DNA from: Gracilaria domingensis
Lineage: Eukaryota > Rhodophyta > Florideophyceae > Gracilariales > Gracilariaceae
Direction of reading: 5' to 3'
Assembly (NCBI GenBank): GCA_022539475.1
Contig: VCMS01000104.1
Location: forward strand, 62,001 to 126,000
DNA: 64,000 nucleotides
The notes under the pieces are model-generated. The model made no database searches, was not told the DNA's origin, and saw only the letters and a program-made list of their open reading frames with translations. Position numbers and translations under genes: made by a program. Below are positions 18,182-28,432 of this stretch, piece by piece. How positions within the stretch are numbered: position 1 is the stretch's first letter; each line of letters starts with the position of its first letter.

Positions 18182-18958
18182 TTTGAACAGAGGCACTGGG
18201 TAGAGGTGGTGGGGCTTTAGGCACTGGCTCTTGAGAACAAGCAAGGGACTCTCAGCCGCGCTTAACTTGGTTCCAATACTGCATGCAAGACAAAAACTAC
18301 ACTTGTGTGTCCAAATGTCTTTTCGTCGCTTCGATGAAAGAGCTTCCGCTATGTTTCGAACTCGGAAATCAGGCTCACTAGGGTCAATCGGGTCACCAGA
18401 TTGCTTCGCATGATTTGCTCAACGCCCTGGCAGTTCCCGCGCGAAAGTTTGGTTCTCAAAACTAGTGGCGCTCCGTACGACTTGAGTTTGCCGCGCGGTA
18501 AGACACACGCCCTCTTTGCTCCTACACACTTGTGTACTACTACACATTGTGTACTACACAGCGCATTCAGTAGATTATGCTGCCAGCCAGTGCTTTCGTA
18601 GTACGAAATTCGTACCAAGGGTAGAAGGCTACCTGATTTGTGTGAAACGAATTTCATAGAATTTAAATCTTACTTGCCTCGTCACCCACGTGGCCCAGCC
18701 GAAGTTGAGGTCATGCGGATAGTCAAGATCTCTACCAGCATCAACTACATGTATGATCCCGAGAATGGGTGCAATTTATCATATCCCTGGGTACCATCAT
18801 CAGTCGAAGGAGTTCTTTGTGAAGCTCTGTTATGTGCTGCAATTCGCAATGGAAGTTGGATAAACCGAATTAGTGATTTCTAACTGATAGAAGTTGCAAG
18901 TACTGCACTACTCTCCGTTCTCTCTTGGTAGCTCTACTAGGTTTGCAAGCTTTTCGAA
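18182..18958. promoter_or_regulatory. Divergent spacer, Mediator-like gene / Era
   Basis: About 780 bp between two divergent starts. It contains a near direct repeat around 18530-18558 (TTGTGTACTAC... twice), the palindrome GTACGAA-A-TTCGTAC at 18601-18615 overlapping a TACC-N3-GGTA copy at 18613-18623. No convincing TATA box and no gene. Confidence 0.4.
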
Positions 18959-20065
18959 ATGCATTCAATAGCACTCCTTTCCTTTGTTTCACATGCTCCA
19001 GTCACACCTGCAACCTTTGTCTCTGACAGTTGCTCCTTTCGCTGCACTCCACGGCGAAGCAAACATGACCTCAAGGTGATGTGCTCAACTTCTTCTGTTC
19101 CTCCTCCGTCCTCCAAACCAAACCAAACCAACGTATTCACCACGCAAAATGATACTGCATGTGGATTTACCGCCCTTTTCGGACCTTCGAACTCTGGAAA
19201 GTCTACACTTTTAAATCGTTTGATAGGTAGCAAGCTGGCAATTGTGTCCCCTAAAGTGCAGACAACACGATGTCGGATTGCAGGAATAACCGCTGTTGAC
19301 AAAACTCAATTAATCTTCCTAGACACCCCCGGTATATTTACACCAACTACCCGTTTATCGAGAGCCATGGTCAAATCTGCTTGGGCATCGTACAGGGATG
19401 CTGATGCTGCAATACTCATCTTGGATGCTCTCCGTATTTACAGAAGCTCCCGCCTTGGGTCAGAAGCGCAGCAATTACTTTCGAGAGTAAGGAAAAACGA
19501 CTTTTGCGTGGCTGCGAATAAGATAGACGCTGTGCCAAAAGATGAACGGCCGAAAGTGGTCAAGCTATTGAGAGAGAGCATGGACATCGTAGGTCTGCAG
19601 GATGCCCCGATAAAGACAATATCTGCTCTGCATGGTCAAGGTGTCGAAGAGTTACTTCAGTGGGTCATAGAAAGAATGCCAAAAGGGCCATGGCTGTATC
19701 CGGAAGACGACTTCACAGACATGCCAGCCAGACTTCTCGCCGCGGAAGTGACACGAGAGAAGCTGTTCTATGCTTTACGCAATGAGTTGCCCTATGAAAT
19801 TGCAGTTGAAACGACGAGTTATGAAGATCAAGCTGATGGCTCTATCAGAATAACACAAGATATATTGGTCAGGAGAAACAGCCAGAAACGCATTGTCACT
19901 GGGAGAAGCGGTTCAGTTGTGAAAAGTGTTGGGATCAAATCCAGAGCGGCACTTGCAAAGATTCTTGGAGCTACTGTTCACCTCATGTTGACTGTTAAGA
20001 TACGTCAGCAATGGAAAGAAGATAAGCTTCAATATGAACAATGGGGTCTTGATTTCAATGCATGA
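18959..20065 (+). CDS. era: GTPase Era, organelle-targeted
   Basis: Encodes 368 aa. Era binds GTP and the 3' region of small-subunit rRNA and helps assemble the 30S-type ribosome. Motifs: G1 GPSNSGKST, G2 around TTRCRIAG, G3 DTPG, G4 NKID, G5 SAL, all within about residues 75-245. A C-terminal KH domain follows (VETTSYEDQADGSIRI... then GRSGSVVKSVGIKSRAALAKILG). The N-terminal 65 residues precede the usual bacterial start and are Ser/Thr/Arg-rich, so import into plastid or mitochondrion is inferred; which one is unclear. Single exon, ATG at 18959. Confidence 0.93.
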   Translation: MHSIALLSFVSHAPVTPATFVSDSCSFRCTPRRSKHDLKVMCSTSSVPPPSSKPNQTNVFTTQNDTACGFTALFGPSNSGKSTLLNRLIGSKLAIVSPKVQTTRCRIAGITAVDKTQLIFLDTPGIFTPTTRLSRAMVKSAWASYRDADAAILILDALRIYRSSRLGSEAQQLLSRVRKNDFCVAANKIDAVPKDERPKVVKLLRESMDIVGLQDAPIKTISALHGQGVEELLQWVIERMPKGPWLYPEDDFTDMPARLLAAEVTREKLFYALRNELPYEIAVETTSYEDQADGSIRITQDILVRRNSQKRIVTGRSGSVVKSVGIKSRAALAKILGATVHLMLTVKIRQQWKEDKLQYEQWGLDFNA

Positions 20066-20530
20066 CTCTTGAACAGTGTGGTCAACGAGTCGGCCAACGT
20101 TTTTGCTCTTTTCGTCTCTGTGGCGGGGATTTACAGAGATGCTAGGACCTTGCCATTGTGCAAAGCACGATGTCATGTTATACCACTTAATCTATCAAGC
20201 TGCAGTATGATATGCGAAGTTAACAGTGGTTTTGGCCTTCCTCTTGAGTGAACGTTTCTTTCCACAGAAACGTTCTGCAGCACGCCGGAATTAGGCTGTT
20301 ACACCTAGAGAGAGAGAGAGAGAGAAGTTAACAGTGTTTGAATAGATGATCGCCCATTGTTCAGGCTTGTAGCTCGGCTATTCCTGGTGCAATTAACGTT
20401 TTCGAAGGATTGCCAATCATTGTTCTTTTTGTAACGCGCCCATATTGGGTGCAAGGTTCGTCTACGAATGAATAAGATGTACAAGCATATTCTAGTTGAG
20501 ACCGTGATTCGAGCTATTCAGTGCGAGCAG
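20066..20530. other. 3' spacer with hairpin and GA microsatellite
   Basis: Convergent spacer between Era and the transporter. It contains a perfect hairpin GAACGTTTCT-TTCCAC-AGAAACGTTC at 20250-20275 and a short (GA)n run at about 20308-20326. No coding signal. Confidence 0.5.
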
Positions 20531-22177
20531 TTATTCTCTCGCGCTTAAACTTATTCCCAGGAATGGCCCCACAGAAGCCAGTAAGCAAGCAACAGAGAAA
20601 AAGATAATGCCAAATACCGTGATCAATGTGCCGAACGCAGGAGGCATCGCTGACGGAATAGAACGACTGCCAATGCCTTCTGCAGAGCCTTTTCCTTCCT
20701 CAATGTTAGTCAATCCCCTCCTCATGGTTCTTGCCGTCAAAAACATGATGAACAGCATCAATCCAGCCTGCAGGTTTATGGTGAAGGATGAGAATCGGGT
20801 AAGAACAGCAATAAATCCATTGGGATTCGCAAGAATGATTGCCAGGACGAAACCAAACGAGAAGACATACGCAAGCAGAGTCGTTGTGCGCCTCTTCCAC
20901 TCGCTTTGTACTCCTGTGTTCACAATATGTATTCCTCCATCCACAAAACTCTTCATACCCGCCGCTGTAACAAAGAAACTGACTCCGGTCGAGACCAAAA
21001 TGAAGAGCTCAACAATGGTTTCAATAGCTCTCAAGACATCCCCTTTAACGGCGTCTCCGTGGTGCAACGCGTCAATAAGCGGAACCGTAGAAATTTGGCC
21101 TTTAAGATAAGCGTTGGTCAAACTTGGACCACCAGTTCGATCCGCCCGCGGTACAACTTGAAGCACAGCAAGAACCCAACCAACGTTGAGCAAGTAGCAA
21201 AGCACAGCAGCTAGCAAAATGGCACCGCGATAACGTCTTATTTGTCCGGGTGTGGGTTTTTCTGGCAAAAGACGATAAGTAACAGGTAAGGTGTTGGCCA
21301 GGCCACCGAGAGCGACACATGCCATGAGAAATGGTGTCGCAGATCGCCCCCAGCCCGAAAAATCGGCAAAGAGTTTGCCTAGCGAACTAACGCGAGCACC
21401 GGCGGGTAGAGCGGCGACAATGGCAACCACACCGACAAATAGGGATCCCTTGAGAACGGTGAAGGAACCAAAGACGCCTAAGAGTTGGTCAACGAAAAAG
21501 ACGACGCCAACTGTTCCTAGAGCCCAGTACGAGGCGAACACAGAGGTTGGGGGGTGAGATTGCGAAGGTCCAGACGTCAAAAGCTGCCAGACAGCTTGAG
21601 GACCTGCCAGTCCATAAGAGACCAATATGGAAACAAAACAGAGCATAGTTGAAAAGTAGTAAACATAACGTAAGAAGCGTGAGCTTAGGTAAAGGTGAGC
21701 AAGAGTGAAGAGGGAGATTTCGGCCGGTTTTGGCGACTGTGAAATGCTGTCATAGTTTGGAGAGGATGGTTCGGTTTCAGTTGTTGAGGATGGTTGTTCT
21801 GGTTCATCAAAGTCAAGTGGCTCATGAATGTAAGCGATATCCTCTCGTGCGCGCTGAATCAATTCAATTACGACGTAGATGACAGCAATTTGAGCAAGTA
21901 AAGTGATGGTGAATAGGATAAGAAAAATGGGTACAGCAGTATCATAAAGGGTGACAGGAAGAGCCAGAATTCCGGACCCGATAATGGTCGCAATGGAAGT
22001 TAGGCATGCCACGGGCAGCACGCGCCACTCACGATAAACCCCCTCTCCCATCTTGGGCTCGTCCTCCTTCTGTGCCGCGTCTGCGTCTGCGCCTTCTTCC
22101 AGCGGCCGAAGCTGGGGAGAAGGAGGGGGCTCGGAAACGGCTGGCGCCGACGCACTTATTTCATGTGTTCCAGTCAT
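20531..22177 (-). CDS. Amino-acid transporter (AAAP / aromatic permease-like)
   Basis: Encodes 548 aa from the ATG at 22177; the frame extends to 22267 only through a non-ATG codon. After an acidic, Pro-rich cytosolic N-terminus of about 55 residues there are about 11 hydrophobic segments. The first, VACLTSIATIIGSGILALPV, carries the GSGILALP signature of the amino acid/auxin permease and aromatic amino-acid permease group, at the broken helix that binds substrate. Later spans include LFTITLLAQIAVIYVVIELI, ALGTVGVVFFVDQLLGVFGS, ETIVELFILVSTGVSFFVTA and FGTLITVFGIIFFSVACLLA. It probably moves amino acids across the plasma or vacuolar membrane by proton symport. Substrate and membrane are not visible. 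Confidence 0.75.
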   Translation of the reverse strand: MTGTHEISASAPAVSEPPPSPQLRPLEEGADADAAQKEDEPKMGEGVYREWRVLPVACLTSIATIIGSGILALPVTLYDTAVPIFLILFTITLLAQIAVIYVVIELIQRAREDIAYIHEPLDFDEPEQPSSTTETEPSSPNYDSISQSPKPAEISLFTLAHLYLSSRFLRYVYYFSTMLCFVSILVSYGLAGPQAVWQLLTSGPSQSHPPTSVFASYWALGTVGVVFFVDQLLGVFGSFTVLKGSLFVGVVAIVAALPAGARVSSLGKLFADFSGWGRSATPFLMACVALGGLANTLPVTYRLLPEKPTPGQIRRYRGAILLAAVLCYLLNVGWVLAVLQVVPRADRTGGPSLTNAYLKGQISTVPLIDALHHGDAVKGDVLRAIETIVELFILVSTGVSFFVTAAGMKSFVDGGIHIVNTGVQSEWKRRTTTLLAYVFSFGFVLAIILANPNGFIAVLTRFSSFTINLQAGLMLFIMFLTARTMRRGLTNIEEGKGSAEGIGSRSIPSAMPPAFGTLITVFGIIFFSVACLLASVGPFLGISLSARE

Positions 22178-24124
22178 GGCGGATGCAACAGAGCGCGGCA
22201 CATGAACCAGACAATGCGACAACGCGTCGCTGCTGAGTCGCAAGATTAACGGCGCTGGTGCGGCCAACTGCGCGAGACGCAGAGGATATGGTTATGTTAT
22301 TGGACAACGCCGGGAGATTTTGAAGCTTCGCAATTACGGGTGTTGTGACGTGGAAAGGTTTCCCGCAGGGGTGGAGAAGGTCCTGTGTCGCGGTTGATAC
22401 AGTCCCACACCGTGAGTCGGTTAAACGGGCGCTGGACGAGCGTGTGAAGGGGAACGGGACTTGAAAGGGGCGGCGAGAGGCGTTTGCGTTGAGCGCAGCG
22501 ACGATATTCGCCGTCACGGCGGGCGGGGTGCTGGGGCTGGCGTTTGTTGTTGTTTCGAGATTGCAATGAATTTCATTATTATTGACTGAAACTTTATACG
22601 AAAAGGTACCTTTTTATCTTTATATTTGGCATTGTAATTATGAGCGCTTGCTCTTCTCTCTGTTGTGGCTTTCCGTCCCCCCTTCGGAGTAGCAAGGGGT
22701 ACGATCATCTCTCTCGCACCCAAGGGTAGATGAAAACGGCAATGTAGTGCAAGGTATCCGTAACGGGACGGGCAGAACTTGTTTCAGCTTTGTCCATGAC
22801 GCTAGTGGCGCCTAAACTCATGAAAGTTTCGTGGCAGGCGCACATATAAATCCACTGGGCTATTTGGAAGAAGTTGGCGCCAAACGGGGCAATTCACAGT
22901 GTGCTTGTTGTCTGATAGGTAGTGTTAAGGATGACAAGAGCGGCGAATTCACCGCATGGTAATGATGGTGAATTGGGATGGTTCGGTGCCCAGCATGTAA
23001 TCAACGGTTGCGAAGGGCCGCGCTAATTCGGATCGTCAAAGCATTGCATCAAGGACGCAGAACGGTGCCGAGAATGTTTGTCAAACAGAACACATGACTG
23101 CGCGCCAGTCGGTTGCCAATTGCCGTGCGAGTGTAGGATGGTAACGTTGATAAATTTAGTCGCTGTATCGCTCTACTCGAGTAGCAGGACTGTACTCGAG
23201 TAGCACCGCGATATCATGATGATGTGAAATCATGCCAGACTCGAGTTGATGCGAAGGCGCGTCTGACTAGTTACGGGCATCATGGCGGTATCATATGGCT
23301 TACACCGACGTTGGGCGGAGAAGAGCAGCGAAGAGACAAGGATATGAAGCGGGGCGGGGGTTACGACTTGACCTTGGCTAAGATAACGAAAACAGAAGTC
23401 CGTTGGGTTATCTGTCGCATCACAGGATTGATGATGGCTGTGGTGCAAAGCGAGATGATGTGGAACGGTTTTCCGGCTGCTTCCGACCGCGAATTTTGGC
23501 TCGTGATCAGCGTTATGGCGCAGCAGAAGCCGAAACAGGCGGCATTTGGCGGGGGGATTTGGAAGCATGCGGTTGACGAAGTTGGGCTGATTCGCAGCCT
23601 CGAGACAAAAGGCTGTGGCGCGTATTCGAGGAGACGGCGAGATTGAGCCAAGCCACAAGGGCGGCGACAAGTGGAAACGGAGATGAGGTCGGGCGGGGCG
23701 CACGTCGCATATGCGGCGCGCGGCGATTGGCGGCGGCTGTCCCACGTCGCCCAGCCACGACGCGTGGCGCGTGCGTGCGCGCATGCGCCACCAGCGCGCA
23801 TGACGTAGTCGCTTGCCGCCCGCCTGCGGCGGGCACGCTGCCACCGTTCGCGCCTCAATGGCACCAAGAAGGCGCGCACAACGGCCAAACAAAGGCGAAT
23901 CTGCAAGCCACGGTTGATGGCGTTTACTCAAACAGTAGGTCTTGGCGCGCTTCCGCTCGTTAGGGTTGTGCGCGCGGCGCTCGTATCAGGCCGTACGCGC
24001 CCGGCGCCGCGCGCGGCCACTACAGAACGCGCAACGGTGTGCTAGACACACACCGGCTTGAGAACGGCTGTTCTAGTCGACCAAGTTGTTGTTTGTACAG
24101 AGCTGCGAGTTAGGAGCGAGAGAG

Positions 24125-24174
<50 letters not shown>

Positions 24175-24225
24175 CAGGGGGCAACACAAAAAAACATTCC
24201 CGACGAGGACGGACGCCGGCGCGTG
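22178..24225. other. 2-kb spacer: transporter promoter, palindromes, GC island
   Basis: No gene recognised; the longer ORFs here lack family motifs and overlap each other. Notable elements: AAAAGGTACCTTTT at 22601-22614; TACTCGAGTAGCA twice at 23174-23186 and 23193-23205; a GCGC-rich zone from about 23690 to 24030; and a long (GA)n microsatellite at about 24118-24176. The left end should contain the transporter promoter. Confidence 0.4.
24118..24176. repeat. (GA)n microsatellite
   Basis: Almost pure GA dinucleotide repeat with a few interruptions. It lies just beyond the stop codon of the small basic protein gene, in its 3' region. Confidence 0.85.
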
Positions 24226-24561
24226 TCACGTCTTGAGCGCGGCGTGCTTCTGCTTGTGCTTGGGCGCGCGCTTCGTCTTGTTGGACGCGCGTCTTGTTCG
24301 CAGCGCGTCGCGCGGCGACACGTGCTTGGGCGACAGACTCGGCTTGGACGCGGCGGCCGCGAGCGACATGCGCTGCAGGCGGCGATTGAAGCTTATCATG
24401 CGGAACTGATGCCAGTCATCCTGCGTGCGCAGGTCGTACCGACGGCGCTCCGGCGACGACAGATCGTAGCCGGTGGCCTGGCCGTTGAGGCGCACCACCA
24501 GCAGCGTGGGGATGTTCATCACGGAGCACGGAAGCTTGTCCAGCGAGCAGGAGGCAGACAT
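24226..24561 (-). CDS. Small basic protein, unrecognised
   Basis: Encodes 111 aa from the ATG at 24561. The frame is open to 24693, but the extra residues are Pro/Ala runs. The middle, IPTLLVVRLNGQATGYDL, then a Tyr/Arg-rich stretch and WHQFRMISFNRRLQRM, look like real ordered protein. The C-terminal 40 residues are strongly basic (NKTKRAPKHKQKHAALK), which suggests a nuclear or nucleic-acid-binding protein. I do not recognise the family. It is divergent from the isoaspartate methyltransferase gene across a 390-bp GC-rich island, a gene arrangement repeated elsewhere in the window. Confidence 0.55.
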   Translation of the reverse strand: MSASCSLDKLPCSVMNIPTLLVVRLNGQATGYDLSSPERRRYDLRTQDDWHQFRMISFNRRLQRMSLAAAASKPSLSPKHVSPRDALRTRRASNKTKRAPKHKQKHAALKT

Positions 24562-24948
24562 GGCGGCGGCGGCGGCGGGCGGGCTGGGCGGCGACGGCGG
24601 AGGCGGCGGCGCGGGCGGAGGCACGGGTCGGAGAGGGGCGGCGGGGGCGCCGGCTGTGGAAGGCTGAAATACGCGCGTGAGATTCGAAGGCAAGTGCTGC
24701 AGCTCTCATTCGTATGACACGTCAGAAAAGGCGCCGCGGCGGCGCGCGCGCGGCGCATGCGCCGCGCGCGCCGCCGCTTGTTGCGCGCACGGGCGGAAAT
24801 GTACACCGCCGCGCGTTTTCTCCGCCAGCGCCGCTGCGCGCACGCGCCGCAGCGTGTTGCGCCGCAGCGTGTTGCACCGCGCCCCCCTCCCATGCGCGCC
24901 GCCGCCGCCGCCTTCGTGTTTCCGTGCGTGAACGCCTGCGTCGCCGCC

Positions 24949-25730
24949 ATGGCCTGGACCTGTTCCGCCGCCTCCAATGCCGCGCTGGTGGACAATCTCG
25001 TCACCAAGCGGCTGCTGACCTCCGTCCGCGCCGAGAGCGCCATGCGCGCCGTCGACAGGAAGCTCTTCGTCCCCCACTCCGGCGATGCCTACATGGACTC
25101 GCCGCAGCCGCTGCCCTGCGCCGCCACCATCTCGGCCCCCCACATGCACGCCATGGCGCTGCAGCTGCTGGAGCCGCACCTCGAGGCCGGCGCCCACGCG
25201 CTGGATGTCGGCGCCGGCAGCGGCTATTTTGCCGCACTCATGGCTGTACTCGTTGGACCCAGCGGGTGTGTCGTAGGCGTGGAGCACGCCGCACAGCTCA
25301 CCCAGCTCGCAAACAATAATCTCGCCGCCTTTCGACATGCAGCTGTGCCGTCCGCGCCGGTCATCATGCGCACTGCTGACGGCCGCGCTGGCGCTGTCGA
25401 TAAGGTAAGTGCTCTCGCTCTCTCCTTTTTTCTCTTTGCTCTGCTGCTCTACTTGCTGCCTGCTAACGCCACCCCTCCCCGCACCCCCCCCCTCCCAAAA
25501 AAAAGGCACCGTTTGCCGCCATTCATGTTGGAGCCGCATCTCCCACCATTCCACAACCACTTCTAGATCAACTCGCAAACAACGGGGCGATGATCATTCC
25601 GGTCGGCCCGGAATACGGACCGCAGCATCTTATGCTTGTCAAGAAAGACCAAGATGGCCAGATCAGAACAAGCTCCGTGTGCGGCGTTCGATACGTGCCG
25701 CTGTGCGATTTAGATCATCAACTGCAATGA
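24949..25730 (+). CDS. PCMT1: Protein-L-isoaspartate O-methyltransferase (two exons)
   Basis: Exons 24949-25404 and 25506-25730. The 101-nt intron starts GTAAGT and ends AAAG, phase 0. The spliced protein has 226 aa, the usual length. It methylates L-isoaspartyl residues in aged proteins using S-adenosylmethionine. The N-terminus ALVDNLV...MRAVDRKLFVP, the SAM-binding loop LDVGAGSGYFAALMA, GCVVGVEH and, across the splice, DGRAGAVDK joined to APFAAIHVGAAS and IIPVGP match the family. I chose the ATG at 24949 for its perfect GCCGCCATGG context and match to the family N-terminus; an in-frame ATG at 24892 would add 19 residues. The unspliced frame runs into unrelated sequence and stops. Confidence 0.93.
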
Positions 25731-25733
25731 TGC

Positions 25734-26699
25734 TCAGCTGCTCTCATGTTGCACCTGCCCATTGTCGCGCTCACGCCACCACTGCGGCCGCCATGCCGTC
25801 ACCGAGCGCCCATCTCGCAAATGCAGTTGGCGCGTGCCTTCCTCGCTGAACACGTCTGTGAGGCGTATCACAGCCATGCCTATATTGTGCACACTAGAAC
25901 TCACCTTTGCTACCGCCTTACTCTTTCCTTGTAGCATTAGTTCTGCCCCGCTCTCTAGGCGCAGATCAGCTGCGTCGGACACCATGCTAGATGCATACTT
26001 ATCGCTCAAATCGTTACTGTCGCTTACGATCACTGGCGTGATGCGCTTGCGCAGCACGCCGGTGAAGTGACTTCTGGCTGTCAATTCCTGCCCCAGGTAG
26101 CAGCCCTTGTTGAAGGAAACACCATTCAGCAAATGTAGCGCAAGGTCAAGCGGTAGCGGTGTATTGTGAAAATCCGAACCGTCAGGAACGCCGTTCAAGA
26201 TTCGCAGGCAGTTGTATTGTTGCTCGTCTGTAACGTGCACATCTGACGGAGGACTAAAGCTGTCATCTACAATTGCTCGCAGTCCAAGAGCCCCCAAACG
26301 TGGATCTTCGAACACGCGGGAATCGTGACGCAGTGAATCTTGATCGACATTAACCAAGCTCCAAACAGAGTGCATGTGCGACTGATCGCTTACTTGCACA
26401 TCGGCTCGCAGCCGATACATGTTCATATGGTTGATTAAACTGGGGACTTGCTGATGTTCGAGGTCGATCAAGTAGTCATTGTCTTGTTGTCTCTGAATGA
26501 TGGCACCAAACATCACGCGTCCTTTGCGATTGAGAAAGGCGGCTGCGCAGGCGTTTGGCGATGCGCCGTTGCAGATTTGGTGCAAGTCATTGGTGATGAG
26601 CGTCTGGAGAAACTTGAGCGAATCGGGGCCATGAACGCGAACTACGCCGCGTGACGATAGCTTCGCGACGAAGCTGCTCGACGGCCCCAACGGCGGCAT
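25734..26699 (-). CDS. IBA57: IBA57 / YgfZ-type Fe-S cluster assembly factor
   Basis: Encodes 321 aa of the GcvT-like folate-binding fold. IBA57 works with ISCA proteins in mitochondrial (or plastid) maturation of 4Fe-4S clusters. The diagnostic motif KGCYLGQELTAR with the conserved Cys is at about residue 198. SLKFLQTLITNDL near residue 27 and AAFLNRKGRVMF are also typical of the family. There is no long extension before SSRGVVRVHGPDSLKFLQ, so a targeting signal would have to be the first about 15 residues. Its stop is 3 bp from the stop of the convergent methyltransferase gene, so the two 3' UTRs must overlap. Confidence 0.92.
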   Translation of the reverse strand: MPPLGPSSSFVAKLSSRGVVRVHGPDSLKFLQTLITNDLHQICNGASPNACAAAFLNRKGRVMFGAIIQRQQDNDYLIDLEHQQVPSLINHMNMYRLRADVQVSDQSHMHSVWSLVNVDQDSLRHDSRVFEDPRLGALGLRAIVDDSFSPPSDVHVTDEQQYNCLRILNGVPDGSDFHNTPLPLDLALHLLNGVSFNKGCYLGQELTARSHFTGVLRKRITPVIVSDSNDLSDKYASSMVSDAADLRLESGAELMLQGKSKAVAKVSSSVHNIGMAVIRLTDVFSEEGTRQLHLRDGRSVTAWRPQWWRERDNGQVQHESS

Positions 26700-27154
26700 G
26701 ATGATGCCAGCGCAGGCGGCGAGATCGCGATGTCAGGCACGGGCGACGGCGCGAACAATCTGCGAGGCGGCAGCGTTCTGCAGAGTATGCGCCATAGATG
26801 ATAACGAGAGCCGACCACCGCTTTACAGTAAGACGCACGCTTTATGGTACAGCAAAACGGCGTGTTGATACACGTCAGCGCTAAAGCCTAAAGCCTCGCC
26901 GCCCATCGCCTAACCGTCGCACCGCCTGTGGCCGCTCGCCGCGCCCTTGCCGTCGAGACGCTTCATAGACTCGGCTCGATCGGGGGGAGAAACCAATCGG
27001 CGGGAGAAACCAGCCATACAATGAGATCTTCCGAACAGTCTCGGTGAGATACAAGAGTCTTTGGATAAGATACGAGTGACCAATACAATCACTGGTCGTT
27101 CTTCTCATCCAGATCCTTCCAGCACACCATCACGATGGTGAACGCATTCGCTTT

Positions 27155-27386
27155 GTTGGATTTTGTTGTCCGAATTGCTCCTCTATATCTGTGAGCAATA
27201 GCCGGCACCATTCTGGCAATCCGCATCACATGCGAGACGATAGGTGTCGGTATACGCGCACTTTCTCTTCGTTGGATTTTGTTGTCCGAAATGGTCCTCC
27301 ATATCTGTGCGCAATAACCCCGTACCAGTCTGGCACTCCTAACTTAGTGCGAGACGATAGTGCTTCGTATGTGCGGCTCTTTTTCT
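27155..27386. repeat. Imperfect tandem duplication, about 116-bp unit
   Basis: Two units start at 27155 and 27271 with GTTGGATTTTGTTGTCCGAA. Both continue with an ATATCTGTG...GCAATA block, a CCAxTCTGGCA block and GCGAGACGATAG, then diverge. Divergence is large enough that this is not a recent copy. Confidence 0.75.
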
Positions 27387-28040
27387 TGCGCTGGTGCATA
27401 TGAGTCATCTCATGTGCACATCTGGCATGGCGCTGCAGATACATGACTGCAAGTCACGAGAACGCACCTGGGTTCGCACTTTACTTGTGCACCGACATAT
27501 ATGTCTCGTTGCCGAAAATGTTGGTTACATCGTGGCGCAGTACAACTTTATGTGCTCGAGCAACTGGTTTCAATCGCCATTGTGTCCGGGAATTCTCTTT
27601 CAGGGCATAACAATGCTTGTTGGAGTTCCAGTGTTGCACGCAACGTCTACTTCCACTGTTCTCCAAAGTGCGCACATGCAGCCCAGTACGCTAGTTTCGA
27701 ACACTACACAAGTGAGCATCGCTGTCAACTTTGTCTTGCATCATAATGGAAGCTAATCTCTTTAATACTTTGCTTTGTCAAGAATACGAAATCTAGGTAC
27801 AGTAGTGACAATCTGTACCCTAACGTAAACGCTGCTTTTAACCCCGTCTTCGAGCTGCCTGACAAAATATTACTTCGTGCGGAGTGTTCATCCCACAGTT
27901 GCAGTGGTCACACAAAGGTTGATAACGATTATCATGCACGCAAATCTCAAACACAGTGTAGCTCATATTATGCGACATATCGCAGTCAATGATCCACCGC
28001 GGCACTAGGTTCTTGGCAATGGAAGATCCCAGTTACCACA

Positions 28041-28083
28041 GCGGTTCACACACACACACACACACACTCTCTCTCTCTCTCTC
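28041..28083. repeat. (CA)n-(CT)n compound microsatellite
   Basis: A CA dinucleotide run passes directly into a CT run, then into an A-tract. It lies 350 bp beyond the bZIP gene's stop. Confidence 0.85.
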
Positions 28084-28432
28084 CAAAAAAAAGATTACAG
28101 ATACAAAATCAATATGGTACAAGTTGTGGAGTCAACGGAAAACGAATAGTAAGACTTGATAAAATCATGTGGGAGGGAAGCGACACATCGCTAAATTGTT
28201 GAACGTTGCCGAGGCCTTGTTCCGACCACTCCTTTTCTCCGCAAAATGCAAATCCGACAAAAGGTTCGCACCGTTCGTGGCACAACAAGTGTTGCGGGAG
28301 GAATGTCAAAAGGGAGACACAACTAGCCGAAACGGAGAGCATCTCACGAGAACCTTGCCTTTTTAGCAGAACTCTGGACCAAGACCAACTAGCACAACGC
28401 CAACAACCGTTCGCAAACCCACCCTGCTATGG

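Larger units (their letters stand above)
26700..28432. other. 1.7-kb spacer with tandem repeat and microsatellite
   Basis: No gene recognised. It should carry the IBA57 promoter on the left and the bZIP gene 3' UTR on the right. It contains the 116-bp imperfect tandem duplication and the CA/CT microsatellite listed separately. Confidence 0.45.

Noticed and set aside
23224-23931. Overlapping ORFs on both strands (140 and 233 codons)
   Set aside because: Neither has family motifs or sensible composition; start context and neighbours give no support.
28041-28083. Regularly spaced repeats considered as a CRISPR-like array
   Set aside because: Simple dinucleotide microsatellite; no spacer structure anywhere in the window.
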